Of a DNA stretch of 64,000 nt, positions 9,918 to 17,365 are shown one piece after another (position 1 is the first letter of the stretch; every line of letters starts with the position of its first letter). The notes beneath the pieces were generated by a model that worked only from the letters and a program-made list of their open reading frames with translations, searched no databases and was not told the DNA's origin. The DNA lies in assembly GCF_900169075.1 (NCBI RefSeq), contig NZ_LT827015.1:248001-312000 (forward strand), written 5' to 3'. Position numbers and translations under genes: made by a program. Source of the stretch: Chryseobacterium phocaeense. Lineage in GTDB: Bacteria > Bacteroidota > Bacteroidia > Flavobacteriales > Weeksellaceae.

Positions 9918-10373
9918 ATGAAAAAATATTTTATTATTAATGTAATTTATTTATTATCAATATTTTCCTGCAAAGATGTTAACAAGTTTTCAGCAGGAAG
10001 TTATCCTTATGCAGAAGTTTTTGAAATAAGCTTATCAGAAAAGAGAGTAATAGAAAAAATAGATTCGCTAAAAACAATAAATACAGAGCTTCAAGTTCCT
10101 GTTTTTGAATGGGCTGGAAATGAAGTTTCACTAAGTGATGAGGTTCAGGCAAATGGTTATTTTGTTTTTTATATTTTTATTAAAGAAAGGAACCAAATAA
10201 TTCAGTTTTATGCAAAAGAGAATGGTAAGAATCATACAAAAATAGGCTTTATAAGTATACAAAATGGTTTATCTTTAGGTAATTGGAGGAAAATTAATAA
10301 GGATTTACCTGATAAGGAAAATAAACAATTAAAAGAAATTTTTAAAAAAAGAATTATCTCTAAAATTAATTAA
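9918..10373 (+). CDS. Lipoprotein, probable immunity protein for the PLA2-like RHS tip
   Basis: This 151-residue protein starts with a lipoprotein signal (lipobox LSIFSC, Cys near residue 17). The mature part is lysine- and isoleucine-rich with no domain I recognise. It begins 3 bases after the rhs stop codon, the position expected of an immunity gene. A periplasm-facing or outer-membrane lipoprotein suits a toxin that attacks phospholipids. The immunity role is inference from position and localisation. Confidence 0.6.
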   Translation: MKKYFIINVIYLLSIFSCKDVNKFSAGSYPYAEVFEISLSEKRVIEKIDSLKTINTELQVPVFEWAGNEVSLSDEVQANGYFVFYIFIKERNQIIQFYAKENGKNHTKIGFISIQNGLSLGNWRKINKDLPDKENKQLKEIFKKRIISKIN

Positions 10374-10392
10374 AACATCTGATAATGTGAAC

Positions 10393-10500
10393 CCTCGCTG
10401 GTTTGAATGACCTCGCTCGTGCTACCAATAAAATAAACCACTGTTTTCCGAAGTGGTTTATCATTTAACTACAAGAAATGCTATATTTACAATAGGTAGA
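10393..10500 (+). repeat. Cassette boundary 1: degenerate REP-like stretch, 25-bp hairpin and leader
   Basis: A worn copy of the cctcgctcgtgct element precedes the hairpin at 10435-10459 (aaaccactg, loop ttttccg, aagtggttt; one arm mismatch). After it comes the leader tatcatttaa...tatatttacaataggtaga, which joins the rhs core fragment near 10500. The same order recurs at the other boundaries. Confidence 0.8.
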
Positions 10501-10624
10501 ATAAAGTAAAAAGCTCCTTCGCACGGTAACCACAGATTATTTAGATGGTTTCCAGTATGAAAACGGGACGTTAAAGTTCTTCCCAACCGCAGAAGGCTAT
10601 TATAATGCTGAAACCGGAAAGTAT

Positions 10625-11299
10625 GTGTATAATTACACAGATCATTTAGGAAATACAAGGTTAAGCTATTTTAAAAACGGAGCAGGAGCAGAGATTATTG
10701 AAGAGAGTAATTATTATCCTTTTGGGTTAAAGCATGAGGGGTATAATGTTTTAGGAGGAAATCCTGTGTATAAGTATAAGTACAATGGCAAGGAACTTCA
10801 GGAGACGGGTATGTATGATTACGGCGCAAGATTTTATATGCCTGACTTAGGAAGATGGGGCGTGGTACATCCGAGAAGCCAATACACTCACGAAGCATAC
10901 AGCTATGTTTGGAATAATCCGATAACTTTTGCAGATCCTACCGGAATGCAGGGAGAGTTGGCTTATCCTGATAGGGACGGTAGAAAAGACGGAGAATATT
11001 GGAGAGACTCGGATGGAGAGTTTTATTGGGATGCAAAAAACAGTGTCTGGAAAGATTTTAATAATGGAAGTTCCATAATTACTCAGATTAATTTACTGGG
11101 AAAATCTAAAGATAGCCAAAATAATGGATATGCTGCTGCTGCTACACTTGGAACTCTCAATTCAGAAAATCCTGTTGGTTGGGTTATATTAGCGGCTTTA
11201 TTGGGAAAGGTTATTTATGACCAGGCTACAAAACCTCCCTTACAATGGCATACAACTATTGCAGATCCCGGTGCGGGAATGAGGAAATTTGAAAACTGA
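10625..11299 (+). CDS. Orphan RHS cassette 1: truncated core plus tip, ended by frameshift
   Basis: The nucleotide match to the intact rhs gene begins near 10500 and the frame is open from about 10503, but a TAA lies just upstream and there is no ATG; a GTG at 10625 is the first usable start. The core reads YDYGARFYMPDLGRWGVVHP, with His where the other full-motif copies have Asp. The tip continues through TGMQGE to a hydrophobic stretch (NPVGWVILAALLGKVIYD). It stops at TGA 11297-11299 because of a frameshift; the natural continuation is the next frame. There is no signal peptide or promoter of its own, so it looks silent. Confidence 0.7.
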   Translation: MYNYTDHLGNTRLSYFKNGAGAEIIEESNYYPFGLKHEGYNVLGGNPVYKYKYNGKELQETGMYDYGARFYMPDLGRWGVVHPRSQYTHEAYSYVWNNPITFADPTGMQGELAYPDRDGRKDGEYWRDSDGEFYWDAKNSVWKDFNNGSSIITQINLLGKSKDSQNNGYAAAATLGTLNSENPVGWVILAALLGKVIYDQATKPPLQWHTTIADPGAGMRKFEN

Positions 11300-11621
11300 G
11301 GATAGCGCAGGAGAAGATAAGGATGTTAATGGTGTGGAAGTACCTGAAGAAGGAGACAATTCTGAATATGTAGATAAAACAGGTAAAAGAGCTGTTAATA
11401 ATAAAGAGACAAATGTTTCTGAGGGAGAATTTGTAGATAACCTGGAAAAATCTGGCTATAAAAAAACTAAAAGTTCAGAAGATGGAAAATCAAGAACCTA
11501 TTCTAATGGGAAAACTTCTTATAACCTTCGAAATGATAAGAGAGGAAATCCTACAGCTGGTTTCAAGAAAAATCCACATGGAGTAGGAAAAACAGATATT
11601 AAAATACGATTAAAACCATAA
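11289..11621 (+). CDS. Separated C-terminal toxin part of orphan cassette 1
   Basis: This 110-codon frame opens with TTG inside the end of the preceding ORF. It begins with a linker, DKDVNGVEVPEEG, which is homologous to the linker DKDVNGQDVPKEG inside the intact frame of cassette 2. That shows it was once fused to the upstream core. The rest (SRTYSNGKTSYNLRNDKRGN, then KTDIKIRL) is basic and small, like many nuclease-type polymorphic toxin tips. I do not recognise the family with certainty. One base gained or lost near gaaaactgagg would restore the fusion. Confidence 0.6.
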   Translation: MKTEDSAGEDKDVNGVEVPEEGDNSEYVDKTGKRAVNNKETNVSEGEFVDNLEKSGYKKTKSSEDGKSRTYSNGKTSYNLRNDKRGNPTAGFKKNPHGVGKTDIKIRLKP

Positions 11622-11623
11622 AT

Positions 11624-12241
11624 ATGGAAAATTTTGTAACTGATAAAAAAGAATTTGAACATTATAAATCAAAAATAAAAAAGTTGTTTCCCGAGTATCT
11701 TTCATTTGAAAAAAACTCTTTTAACAGTAATTTTAAATACTTTATAGCTTTTGATTTTGACTATATTTTTGAAGAAATATTTTTTGAAGGAGTAATAGCT
11801 TTTCTGAATAACATTAAAAATGAGAAGTTATTTTTCTATACAATTGATCCTTCACCTGAAGACTATTTTTTTTTACATTTTAATAAATATAGCGTTTTTG
11901 AATTAGAGATAAATAAGAATTATGATGATTTTAATAATATTATATATAAGGATCCTGGTGAAAATACCGCAGACGCTATTGGGATAAATTCAAACGAAAT
12001 ATCATGCTTTTCAAATTCAAATGATTGGGCGATTATGGGTTCAAGAGAATGGGAAATTGCGATTGTGGGATTTACATCTTTGGAAATGAAAGAAAAATTT
12101 TTGATTTCTTTTAAAGATAATTCAGATATATTCACCTCTGTTGAACAACAGATAGATATATTAGATGATTTGTTGAATTTTGATAATGAACTTAAATCAG
12201 ACTATAAAAAATTGATAGAGAATTATCAGGATAGAGCATAA
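11624..12241 (+). CDS. Probable cytoplasmic immunity protein of cassette 1
   Basis: This 205-residue acidic protein is rich in Phe, Asp and Glu and has no signal peptide or membrane segment. It starts 2 bases after the toxin fragment's stop. A central WAIMGSREWEIAIVGF segment is the most distinctive part. Position and acidity fit an immunity protein that binds a basic toxin in the cytoplasm, suggesting an intracellular target. No family is recognised. Confidence 0.55.
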   Translation: MENFVTDKKEFEHYKSKIKKLFPEYLSFEKNSFNSNFKYFIAFDFDYIFEEIFFEGVIAFLNNIKNEKLFFYTIDPSPEDYFFLHFNKYSVFELEINKNYDDFNNIIYKDPGENTADAIGINSNEISCFSNSNDWAIMGSREWEIAIVGFTSLEMKEKFLISFKDNSDIFTSVEQQIDILDDLLNFDNELKSDYKKLIENYQDRA

Positions 12242-12244
12242 TAC

Positions 12245-12352
12245 CCCGCTAGCGCGAACGTCCTCGCTCGTGCTTCTAAATAAACTAAACCACTGTTTTC
12301 CGCAGTGGTTTATCATTTATTACAAGAAACGTTATATTTACAACAGGTAGAG
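12245..12352 (+). repeat. Cassette boundary 2: REP-like hairpin, 25-bp hairpin and leader
   Basis: The REP-like part (ctagcgcgaacgtcctcgctcgtgct) is followed by the hairpin at 12287-12311 (aaaccactg, loop ttttccg, cagtggttt; perfect 9-bp stem). The leader tatatttacaacaggtagag then fuses to the rhs core near 12350. Confidence 0.85.
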
Positions 12353-12395
12353 TAAAAGTAGATAAGCCCTTCGTAAAATAATCACAATTATCTGG

Positions 12396-13478
12396 ATGGT
12401 TTCCCTGTATGAAAGTGAAACATTAAAGTTCTTCCCAACCGCAGAAGGCTATTATAATGCTGAGACAGGGAAGTATGTGTATGATTATACGGATCATTTA
12501 GGAAATACAAGGTTAAGTTATTTTAAGAATGGAGCAGGAGCAGAGATTATTGAGGAGAGTAATTATTATCCTTTTGGGATGTTGCATAATTATACAGTGA
12601 CAACTCAGAATGCTTATCAGTACAAGTACAATGGAAAGGAGTTGCAGGAGACGGGAATGTATGATTATGGAGCGAGATTCTACATGCCGGATTTGGGAAG
12701 ATGGGGTGTTATTGATCCAAGAGGACAGTATACTCATGAAGCTTACAGTTACGTTTGGAATAATCCGATTATGTTTACAGATCCAACGGGAATGCAAGGA
12801 GAACAAGTTTCTGATTGGATTACTAATGGAAAAGGCAGTTACAAATGGGATCCTAATGTAACCGGACCGGGAAATACTCCTAAAGACTGGAGCTATGTTG
12901 GACCAACGGGGAGTTATAGGATCAACGGAGCAACTGTACACCTTTTAGAAGGGGGAAAAACTTTTACAGATATAGACGAAATTGCTGTAATTAGAGCTTC
13001 TCCAGCTGCTGCAGCTATTGCTCTTTCACAAAATGCTCGTTTAGGATTGTTTGCTTTTTTAGCGGTTGCTTCATGGTATGTTATCAGTGATTTTGTAGAT
13101 ACTACTCCAACTCAGTATGGAATTCGAATTGATCCGATGATGCATTCTCCTCATACTATGAACTCTGAATCAGATTCTAATTCTAGTTCTAATTCTAATT
13201 CTAATGATGATAAAGACGTAAATGGTCAAGATGTACCGAAAGAAGGAGAGCAAAAAGGAGATGGTAATGGAAAACCGACTAGAAATGAAAGGATGCAACA
13301 GAAGAAAGCTAGAAATGGGAACCAAGGAAATAATGGCAATAGCGAATATAATGAATCTGCAGAACATAAAAGTAACGCAAGACCCTCCACTAAACAACCA
13401 CATCAAAAAGGTCTAGCAAGAAGAAATAGAGATCAAGGGGGAGAAAAAGGAGATAGAAATAGAAGGCGATATAAATAA
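12396..13478 (+). CDS. Orphan RHS cassette 2: truncated core plus basic toxin tip
   Basis: The 360-codon frame starts at an ATG created by a one-base insertion (tttccctgtat against tttccagtat in the intact gene), so the start is fortuitous. The core LKFFPTAEGYYN to YDYGARFYMPDLGRWGVIDP is followed by a tip that shares YTHEAYSYVWNNPI and TGMQGE with cassette 1. The tip includes a hydrophobic segment (AAAIALSQNARLGLFAFLAV), a Ser-Asn linker encoded by five TTCTAA-type hexamers at 13175-13204, the DKDVNG linker, and a very basic C terminus (RPSTKQPHQKGLARRNRDQ). The basic end suggests a nucleic-acid target; the family is unknown to me. A stretch of the core (LLHNYTVTTQNAYQYKYNG) differs from all other copies. 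Confidence 0.7.
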   Translation: MVSLYESETLKFFPTAEGYYNAETGKYVYDYTDHLGNTRLSYFKNGAGAEIIEESNYYPFGMLHNYTVTTQNAYQYKYNGKELQETGMYDYGARFYMPDLGRWGVIDPRGQYTHEAYSYVWNNPIMFTDPTGMQGEQVSDWITNGKGSYKWDPNVTGPGNTPKDWSYVGPTGSYRINGATVHLLEGGKTFTDIDEIAVIRASPAAAAIALSQNARLGLFAFLAVASWYVISDFVDTTPTQYGIRIDPMMHSPHTMNSESDSNSSSNSNSNDDKDVNGQDVPKEGEQKGDGNGKPTRNERMQQKKARNGNQGNNGNSEYNESAEHKSNARPSTKQPHQKGLARRNRDQGGEKGDRNRRRYK

Positions 13479-13484
13479 AATAGT

Positions 13485-13991
13485 ATGAAAGAATATTTTT
13501 TAGAAAACCGAAAAGAAAATATTATCGGTAGTAATTTTAAAGAAGAAAAAAATATAACAGGTATAATTTTCAATCCGGTAGATTACGTTTTAGATGGGAT
13601 AAAATTCATCAATACCAAAAAGATAGAAAATATAACTGTAGAAACAGATAACTTTAAGGATAAGGTTATGACGGAAAAACTTCAAATGTATTTTGAAGAA
13701 CTGCCAAAAAAAATATTTAAGGATAGTAAAATTAGTAATTTTGAAGAATTATTTACAATTATACAATCTTTAGATTTACTATGTGAACTGTCACTTAGTG
13801 AAGAAGATGTAGTTTATATAGGTAAAATTATAGAAGTTTATGAAGACTCTATCGATATTGATTTTTTTGATACTGAATGTAAATTAATGGATCAAGCATA
13901 TGTTGAATATGAAGATATTACTACTGTGACAGTATTTTCAGATTATTTGAACACTTTATCCGCAGTAATGAAACATACAAAAACTAATTAG
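13485..13991 (+). CDS. Probable immunity protein of cassette 2
   Basis: This 168-residue acidic protein has no signal peptide and starts 6 bases after the toxin frame. The C-terminal half reads VVYIGKIIEVYEDSIDIDFF and later YEDITTVTVFSDYL. That resembles a small beta-barrel-like domain of hypothetical proteins found next to polymorphic toxins (the pattern IGKIxExxEDS ... DIT). The resemblance is from memory and unconfirmed. The immunity role is inferred from position and charge opposite to the basic tip. Confidence 0.55.
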   Translation: MKEYFLENRKENIIGSNFKEEKNITGIIFNPVDYVLDGIKFINTKKIENITVETDNFKDKVMTEKLQMYFEELPKKIFKDSKISNFEELFTIIQSLDLLCELSLSEEDVVYIGKIIEVYEDSIDIDFFDTECKLMDQAYVEYEDITTVTVFSDYLNTLSAVMKHTKTN

Positions 13992-13994
13992 AAC

Positions 13995-14122
13995 CTGCTG
14001 GCGCGAGTGTCCTCACCCTGCTAGCGCGAGCGTCCTCGCTCGTGCTATTAAATAAAATAAACCACTGTTTTCCGCAGTGGTTTATCATTTAATTGCAAGA
14101 AACGTTATATTTACAATAGGTA
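13995..14122 (+). repeat. Cassette boundary 3: doubled REP-like unit, 25-bp hairpin and leader
   Basis: Two REP-like units stand in tandem here (ctggcgcgagtgtcctcac then ctagcgcgagcgtcctcgc), unlike the other boundaries. The hairpin at 14059-14083 is perfect. The leader gttatatttacaataggtagagtaaaagtgaaaaag runs straight into sequence matching the intact rhs gene from 8760. Confidence 0.85.
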
Positions 14123-14351
14123 GAGTAAAAGTGAAAAAGCTCTTTGGCACGGTAACCACAGATTATCTGGATGGTTTCCAGTATGAAAATGAAACATAAA
14201 GTTCTTCCCAACCGCAGAAAGCTATTATAATGCTGAGACAGGGAAATATGTTTACAATTACACGGATCATCTTGGAAATACAAGGCTAAGCTACTTTAAA
14301 AATGGGGCAGGAGCAGAGATTATTGAGGAGAGTAATTATTATCCTTTTGGG

Positions 14352-15359
14352 TTGAAGCATGAGGGGTATAATGTTTTAGGAGGAAATCCTGCGTATAAGT
14401 ATAAGTACAATGGGAAAGAATTGCAGGAAAGTGGAATGTATGATTATGGAGCGAGATTTTATATGGCGGATTTGGGAAGATGGGGAGTGGTAGATCCGCT
14501 GGCAGAGAAGATGCCAGCCTGGTCTCCATATAGTTACAGCTTCAATAATCCGATACGTTTCGGAGATCCTGATGGTCGTGCGCCATATGATTGGATATTG
14601 CAAAATATTAATGGAGTATCTACTTGGACTTATGATGCCAATATAAAAACTGTAGCGCAAGCTACGGCTGCTGGCTACAAAAACGTTGCTGCAATTTATT
14701 CTTATGCTAATATATCTGGGGAAGGATTTATGGGGACAGGAAAATATAGTTATTCTTTAAATGCAAATGGTTCTGTGACTGGTATGAATGGAAGTACTCT
14801 AGGAGGACGTTTTTCCACTCCTGCCGGAACTAATATATCTACCGGGTCATACGTAAGTCACTGGGACGGAGGAGATAAAGGTATATGGGGAGATTGGGGG
14901 GCATCAGATAGTTTTGTTGGTAAACTTTCATATAATGTTGCAAATAGTTTTTATTTAGGATTTCAAGTTGTAGATACATTCAATTTGATGGGAGGAAAGC
15001 ATACTTCCGGACTAACAGGGCAACAAGTATATAGCAACTTAGATGGATCAAATCAATATAATGAAGGGGATATAGCACTTGCTTTTACATCAACATTTAA
15101 TCCTTTATCATCTGAATTAAAAGTCGCGGGACTAGGTCAGCAGGTTCTTCCTAAAACGTCTTTTAGAATGTTAGACAATGCTACAAATACTTCTAAATTA
15201 CTTAAAGGAACAAGCATTTCCAATGCAACACCAGCTACAAGAGGCACTATATATAAATACTTAAATAAGAGCGTGAATTTTATTAATACCGCTAGTATGT
15301 TTAAAACTGGAGCTACAAGTCTCGTAAAACCCTTGTCAGAGGATAAACATAAAAATTAA
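14352..15359 (+). CDS. Orphan RHS cassette 3: truncated core plus unrecognised tip
   Basis: The rhs match begins near 14122, but a one-base deletion (acataaag against acattaaag) breaks the core frame. Downstream of it the frame is open from about 14193 with no ATG; TTG at 14352 is the first plausible start, giving 335 residues. The core (ESGMYDYGARFYMADLGRW, then DPLAE and FNNPIRFGDPDGR) belongs to the same allelic type as the intact gene. The ~260-residue tip is glycine-, serine- and threonine-rich, with a hydrophobic segment (YNVANSFYLGFQVVDTFNLM). I recognise no catalytic motif. A two-helix membrane protein follows 14 bases later. Confidence 0.65.
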   Translation: MKHEGYNVLGGNPAYKYKYNGKELQESGMYDYGARFYMADLGRWGVVDPLAEKMPAWSPYSYSFNNPIRFGDPDGRAPYDWILQNINGVSTWTYDANIKTVAQATAAGYKNVAAIYSYANISGEGFMGTGKYSYSLNANGSVTGMNGSTLGGRFSTPAGTNISTGSYVSHWDGGDKGIWGDWGASDSFVGKLSYNVANSFYLGFQVVDTFNLMGGKHTSGLTGQQVYSNLDGSNQYNEGDIALAFTSTFNPLSSELKVAGLGQQVLPKTSFRMLDNATNTSKLLKGTSISNATPATRGTIYKYLNKSVNFINTASMFKTGATSLVKPLSEDKHKN

Positions 15360-15373
15360 TTAAAATTTTTGAA

Positions 15374-15574
15374 ATGGGAATTTTTGAATTTATATTTCAA
15401 CAAATACTTATCAATGTAATTGGCAATGGTATTTATTTTTTACTTCGAAAATTAATGGGAGATAGAAGAAGTTATAAAGAAATACAAGATCAAACGGCGG
15501 GATATATAAAATTTTTCACTGGCGTTGCATTTATCTTTATAGTTATAGTAGTGATGAAAAAGCTTGTGAAATAA
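15374..15574 (+). CDS. Small two-helix membrane protein, probable immunity protein of cassette 3
   Basis: The product has 66 residues. There is a hydrophobic segment at about residues 5-24 (FIFQQILINVIGNGIYFLL), a short basic loop (RRSYKEIQ) and a second segment at 45-61 (FFTGVAFIFIVIVVM). It follows the cassette 3 tip directly. A membrane-embedded immunity protein would fit a toxin acting in or at the inner membrane. This is inference from position and topology. Confidence 0.55.
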   Translation: MGIFEFIFQQILINVIGNGIYFLLRKLMGDRRSYKEIQDQTAGYIKFFTGVAFIFIVIVVMKKLVK

Positions 15575-15620
15575 CCTTATAGCATTTTGATTTTCCCCGC
15601 TGGTGGTTCCATTGATAATG

Positions 15621-15649
15621 AAAAAACCTCGCATTTTGCGAGGTTTTTT
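15621..15649. terminator. Perfect 13-bp hairpin with A and T tracts
   Basis: The sequence aaaaaacctcgca, loop ttt, tgcgaggtttttt can terminate in both directions. It lies just beyond the 3' end of the minus-strand regulator fragment and is probably that lost gene's terminator. Confidence 0.75.
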
Positions 15650-15689
15650 GTATTTTATAGTGCAGCAGTATTTTTATTAAAGAAATCTT

Positions 15690-15806
15690 ATTTACATCCT
15701 GCAATACACTAGAAAGTGGATCTTTCAATTTACGTTTACCAATAAAAGCGTCGAGCATTGTATAGATGATTTGTTTTTCTTCTGGAGAAAGACTTTTCCC
15801 TTCTTG
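15690..15806 (-). pseudogene. C-terminal remnant of a small HTH (XRE-type) regulator
   Basis: On the minus strand the frame reads EGKSLSPEEKQIIYTMLDAF and then IGKRKLKDPLSSVLQDV. In Flavobacteria this resembles the C-terminal helix of small XRE-family regulators. The helix-turn-helix part is absent: the sequence changes into the array's REP-like repeat at about 15806. No start codon is left. The identification rests on memory of such C termini. Confidence 0.45.
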
Positions 15807-15906
15807 CGCGAGCGTCCTCGCTTTTGCTATTAAATAAAATAAACCACTGTGGAAAACAGTGGTTTATCATTTAACACCAAGAAACGTTATATTTACAATA
15901 GGTAGA
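15803..15906 (+). repeat. Cassette boundary 4: REP-like unit, hairpin with inverted loop, leader
   Basis: The hairpin at 15841-15865 is aaaccactg, loop tggaaaa, cagtggttt. Its loop is the reverse complement (with one change) of the ttttccg loop in the other four copies, while the flanks keep the usual orientation. The leader gttatatttacaataggtagag then leads into the rhs core. Confidence 0.85.
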
Positions 15907-16031
15907 GTAAAAGTGAAAAGCTCTTTAGCACAGTAACCACAAATTATTTAGATGGTTTCCAGTATGAAAATGAAACATTAAAGTTCTTCCCAACCGCAGA
16001 AGGTTATTATAATGCTGAGACAGGAAAGTAT

Positions 16032-17036
16032 GTGTACAATTACACCGATCATTTAGGAAATACAAGGCTAAGTTATTTTAAAAACGGGGCAGGAGCAGAG
16101 ATTATTGAGGAGAGTAATTATTATCCGTTTGGGTTGAAACATGAGGGGTATAATGTTTTAGGAGGAAATCCTGCGTATAAGTATAAATATAACGGTAAGG
16201 AACTTCAGGAGACGGGAATGTATGATTATGGACAACGTCATTACATGCCAGATATAGGCCGATTTAACCGATTAGATAGACTTTCTGAAAAATATTTTGA
16301 TAAGTCTGTATATTCATACGCCGCCAATAATCCACTTAAATATATTGATGTTGCAGGAGATTCAATCCAATTAGTTATAGGAAGACCTTATGTAAGTCAT
16401 GGAAAAGATTATCCTTATGAACATATGGCTTTGAGGGTGTATAATAGAAAAGCGGGATATGATTATGTATATGATTTCGGAAGATATGGGAAAGTGAATT
16501 GGGATCAGATTTCTGGAGAAGGAATATTAAATGTTTATAAAAACTCTGATGCATATTTTAAGTCCGAACAGCAATTAAGGGAGTCTATAGGTTATTCTGA
16601 ATATTCTTCTGAAGACGAAGATAAGGCTATAATTGAAAATTTTCAAAGATTAATGAATGAAGGCGAATTGATCTCTTCTGATGAAAATAAAGCAAGATAT
16701 AAGTTAAAGAAAGATTATGATATTTTTTCTAATAATTGCGTTACAATGTCTTGTGGAGGCTTGAAAATTATTGGAGAAAATTGGTTGGGCAGCCAGTATG
16801 ACCCCAGAGAAGCTTTGAAAACCATGGAATCTAGTTATAAGAATTTAGGACTACAAAGAACAGTATTTAAAAAGGGAGGACAAAAAAGTATAACCTATAC
16901 TCCGAATCAAGATAAACCATCTGAAAGAACAATGGATACTAGAAATAAACCTCCTAGACCTGGTGATGCAGGTCGTCCTCTAGAAGACAGAATAAAAAGC
17001 CTGCGAGATGTAGGAAATGGGTCACCAAAATTTTAA
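16032..17036 (+). CDS. Orphan RHS cassette 4: truncated core plus papain-like (NlpC/LRAT-type) tip
   Basis: The rhs match starts near 15906; a one-base deletion (gtgaaaagctc) damages the 5' part. The ORF from GTG 16032 has 334 residues. The core diverges at YDYGQRHYMPDIGRFNRLDR. The tip carries YEHMALRVYNRKAGYDYVYD and, about 90 residues later, IFSNNCVTMSCGGLKII. His first and Asn-Cys later is the order seen in circularly permuted papain-like enzymes (LRAT/PPPDE-like, permuted NlpC/P60). That suggests a thiol hydrolase or acyltransferase acting on lipids or peptides. The RHS relation is secure; the fold is inference. A basic linker ends the protein. Confidence 0.7.
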   Translation: MYNYTDHLGNTRLSYFKNGAGAEIIEESNYYPFGLKHEGYNVLGGNPAYKYKYNGKELQETGMYDYGQRHYMPDIGRFNRLDRLSEKYFDKSVYSYAANNPLKYIDVAGDSIQLVIGRPYVSHGKDYPYEHMALRVYNRKAGYDYVYDFGRYGKVNWDQISGEGILNVYKNSDAYFKSEQQLRESIGYSEYSSEDEDKAIIENFQRLMNEGELISSDENKARYKLKKDYDIFSNNCVTMSCGGLKIIGENWLGSQYDPREALKTMESSYKNLGLQRTVFKKGGQKSITYTPNQDKPSERTMDTRNKPPRPGDAGRPLEDRIKSLRDVGNGSPKF

Positions 17037-17040
17037 TAAA

Positions 17041-17331
17041 ATGAATAAATGGATATTTTTAATAATTGGAATTATATTAGGTTTATTATTAAATAAATTT
17101 TATTATTATCTCGACAGAAATGAATATGAATATTACAGCCTTGATTCTGATTATTTAGGTGAAGATAATAAAAGTGTTTTAAAAAAAGGAACAGTAATAA
17201 GGTATGATCAAGCATTTTCAGAAGGATTTACTAGATACGTTTTATACATAAATATTAAAAATTCTGAAGCCCTGATAAAAAGTAAGAAAGAAAAAGAAAT
17301 ACAGCCATTTTGGTTTGAAAAAAGGGAGTAA
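17041..17331 (+). CDS. Membrane-anchored probable immunity protein of cassette 4
   Basis: I take the start as ATG 17041 (MNKWIFLIIGIILGLLL), which gives 96 residues, rather than the in-frame upstream codon at 17017 inside the toxin gene. One N-terminal membrane helix is followed by a soluble, probably periplasmic, domain (YYSLDSDYLGEDNK, later IQPFWFEKRE). It begins 4 bases after the toxin stop. A periplasm-facing protector would match an envelope-acting papain-like toxin; this is inference. Confidence 0.6.
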   Translation: MNKWIFLIIGIILGLLLNKFYYYLDRNEYEYYSLDSDYLGEDNKSVLKKGTVIRYDQAFSEGFTRYVLYINIKNSEALIKSKKEKEIQPFWFEKRE

Positions 17332-17365
17332 TATACCCCGCTGCGCAAAATCTTATACATTAAGT

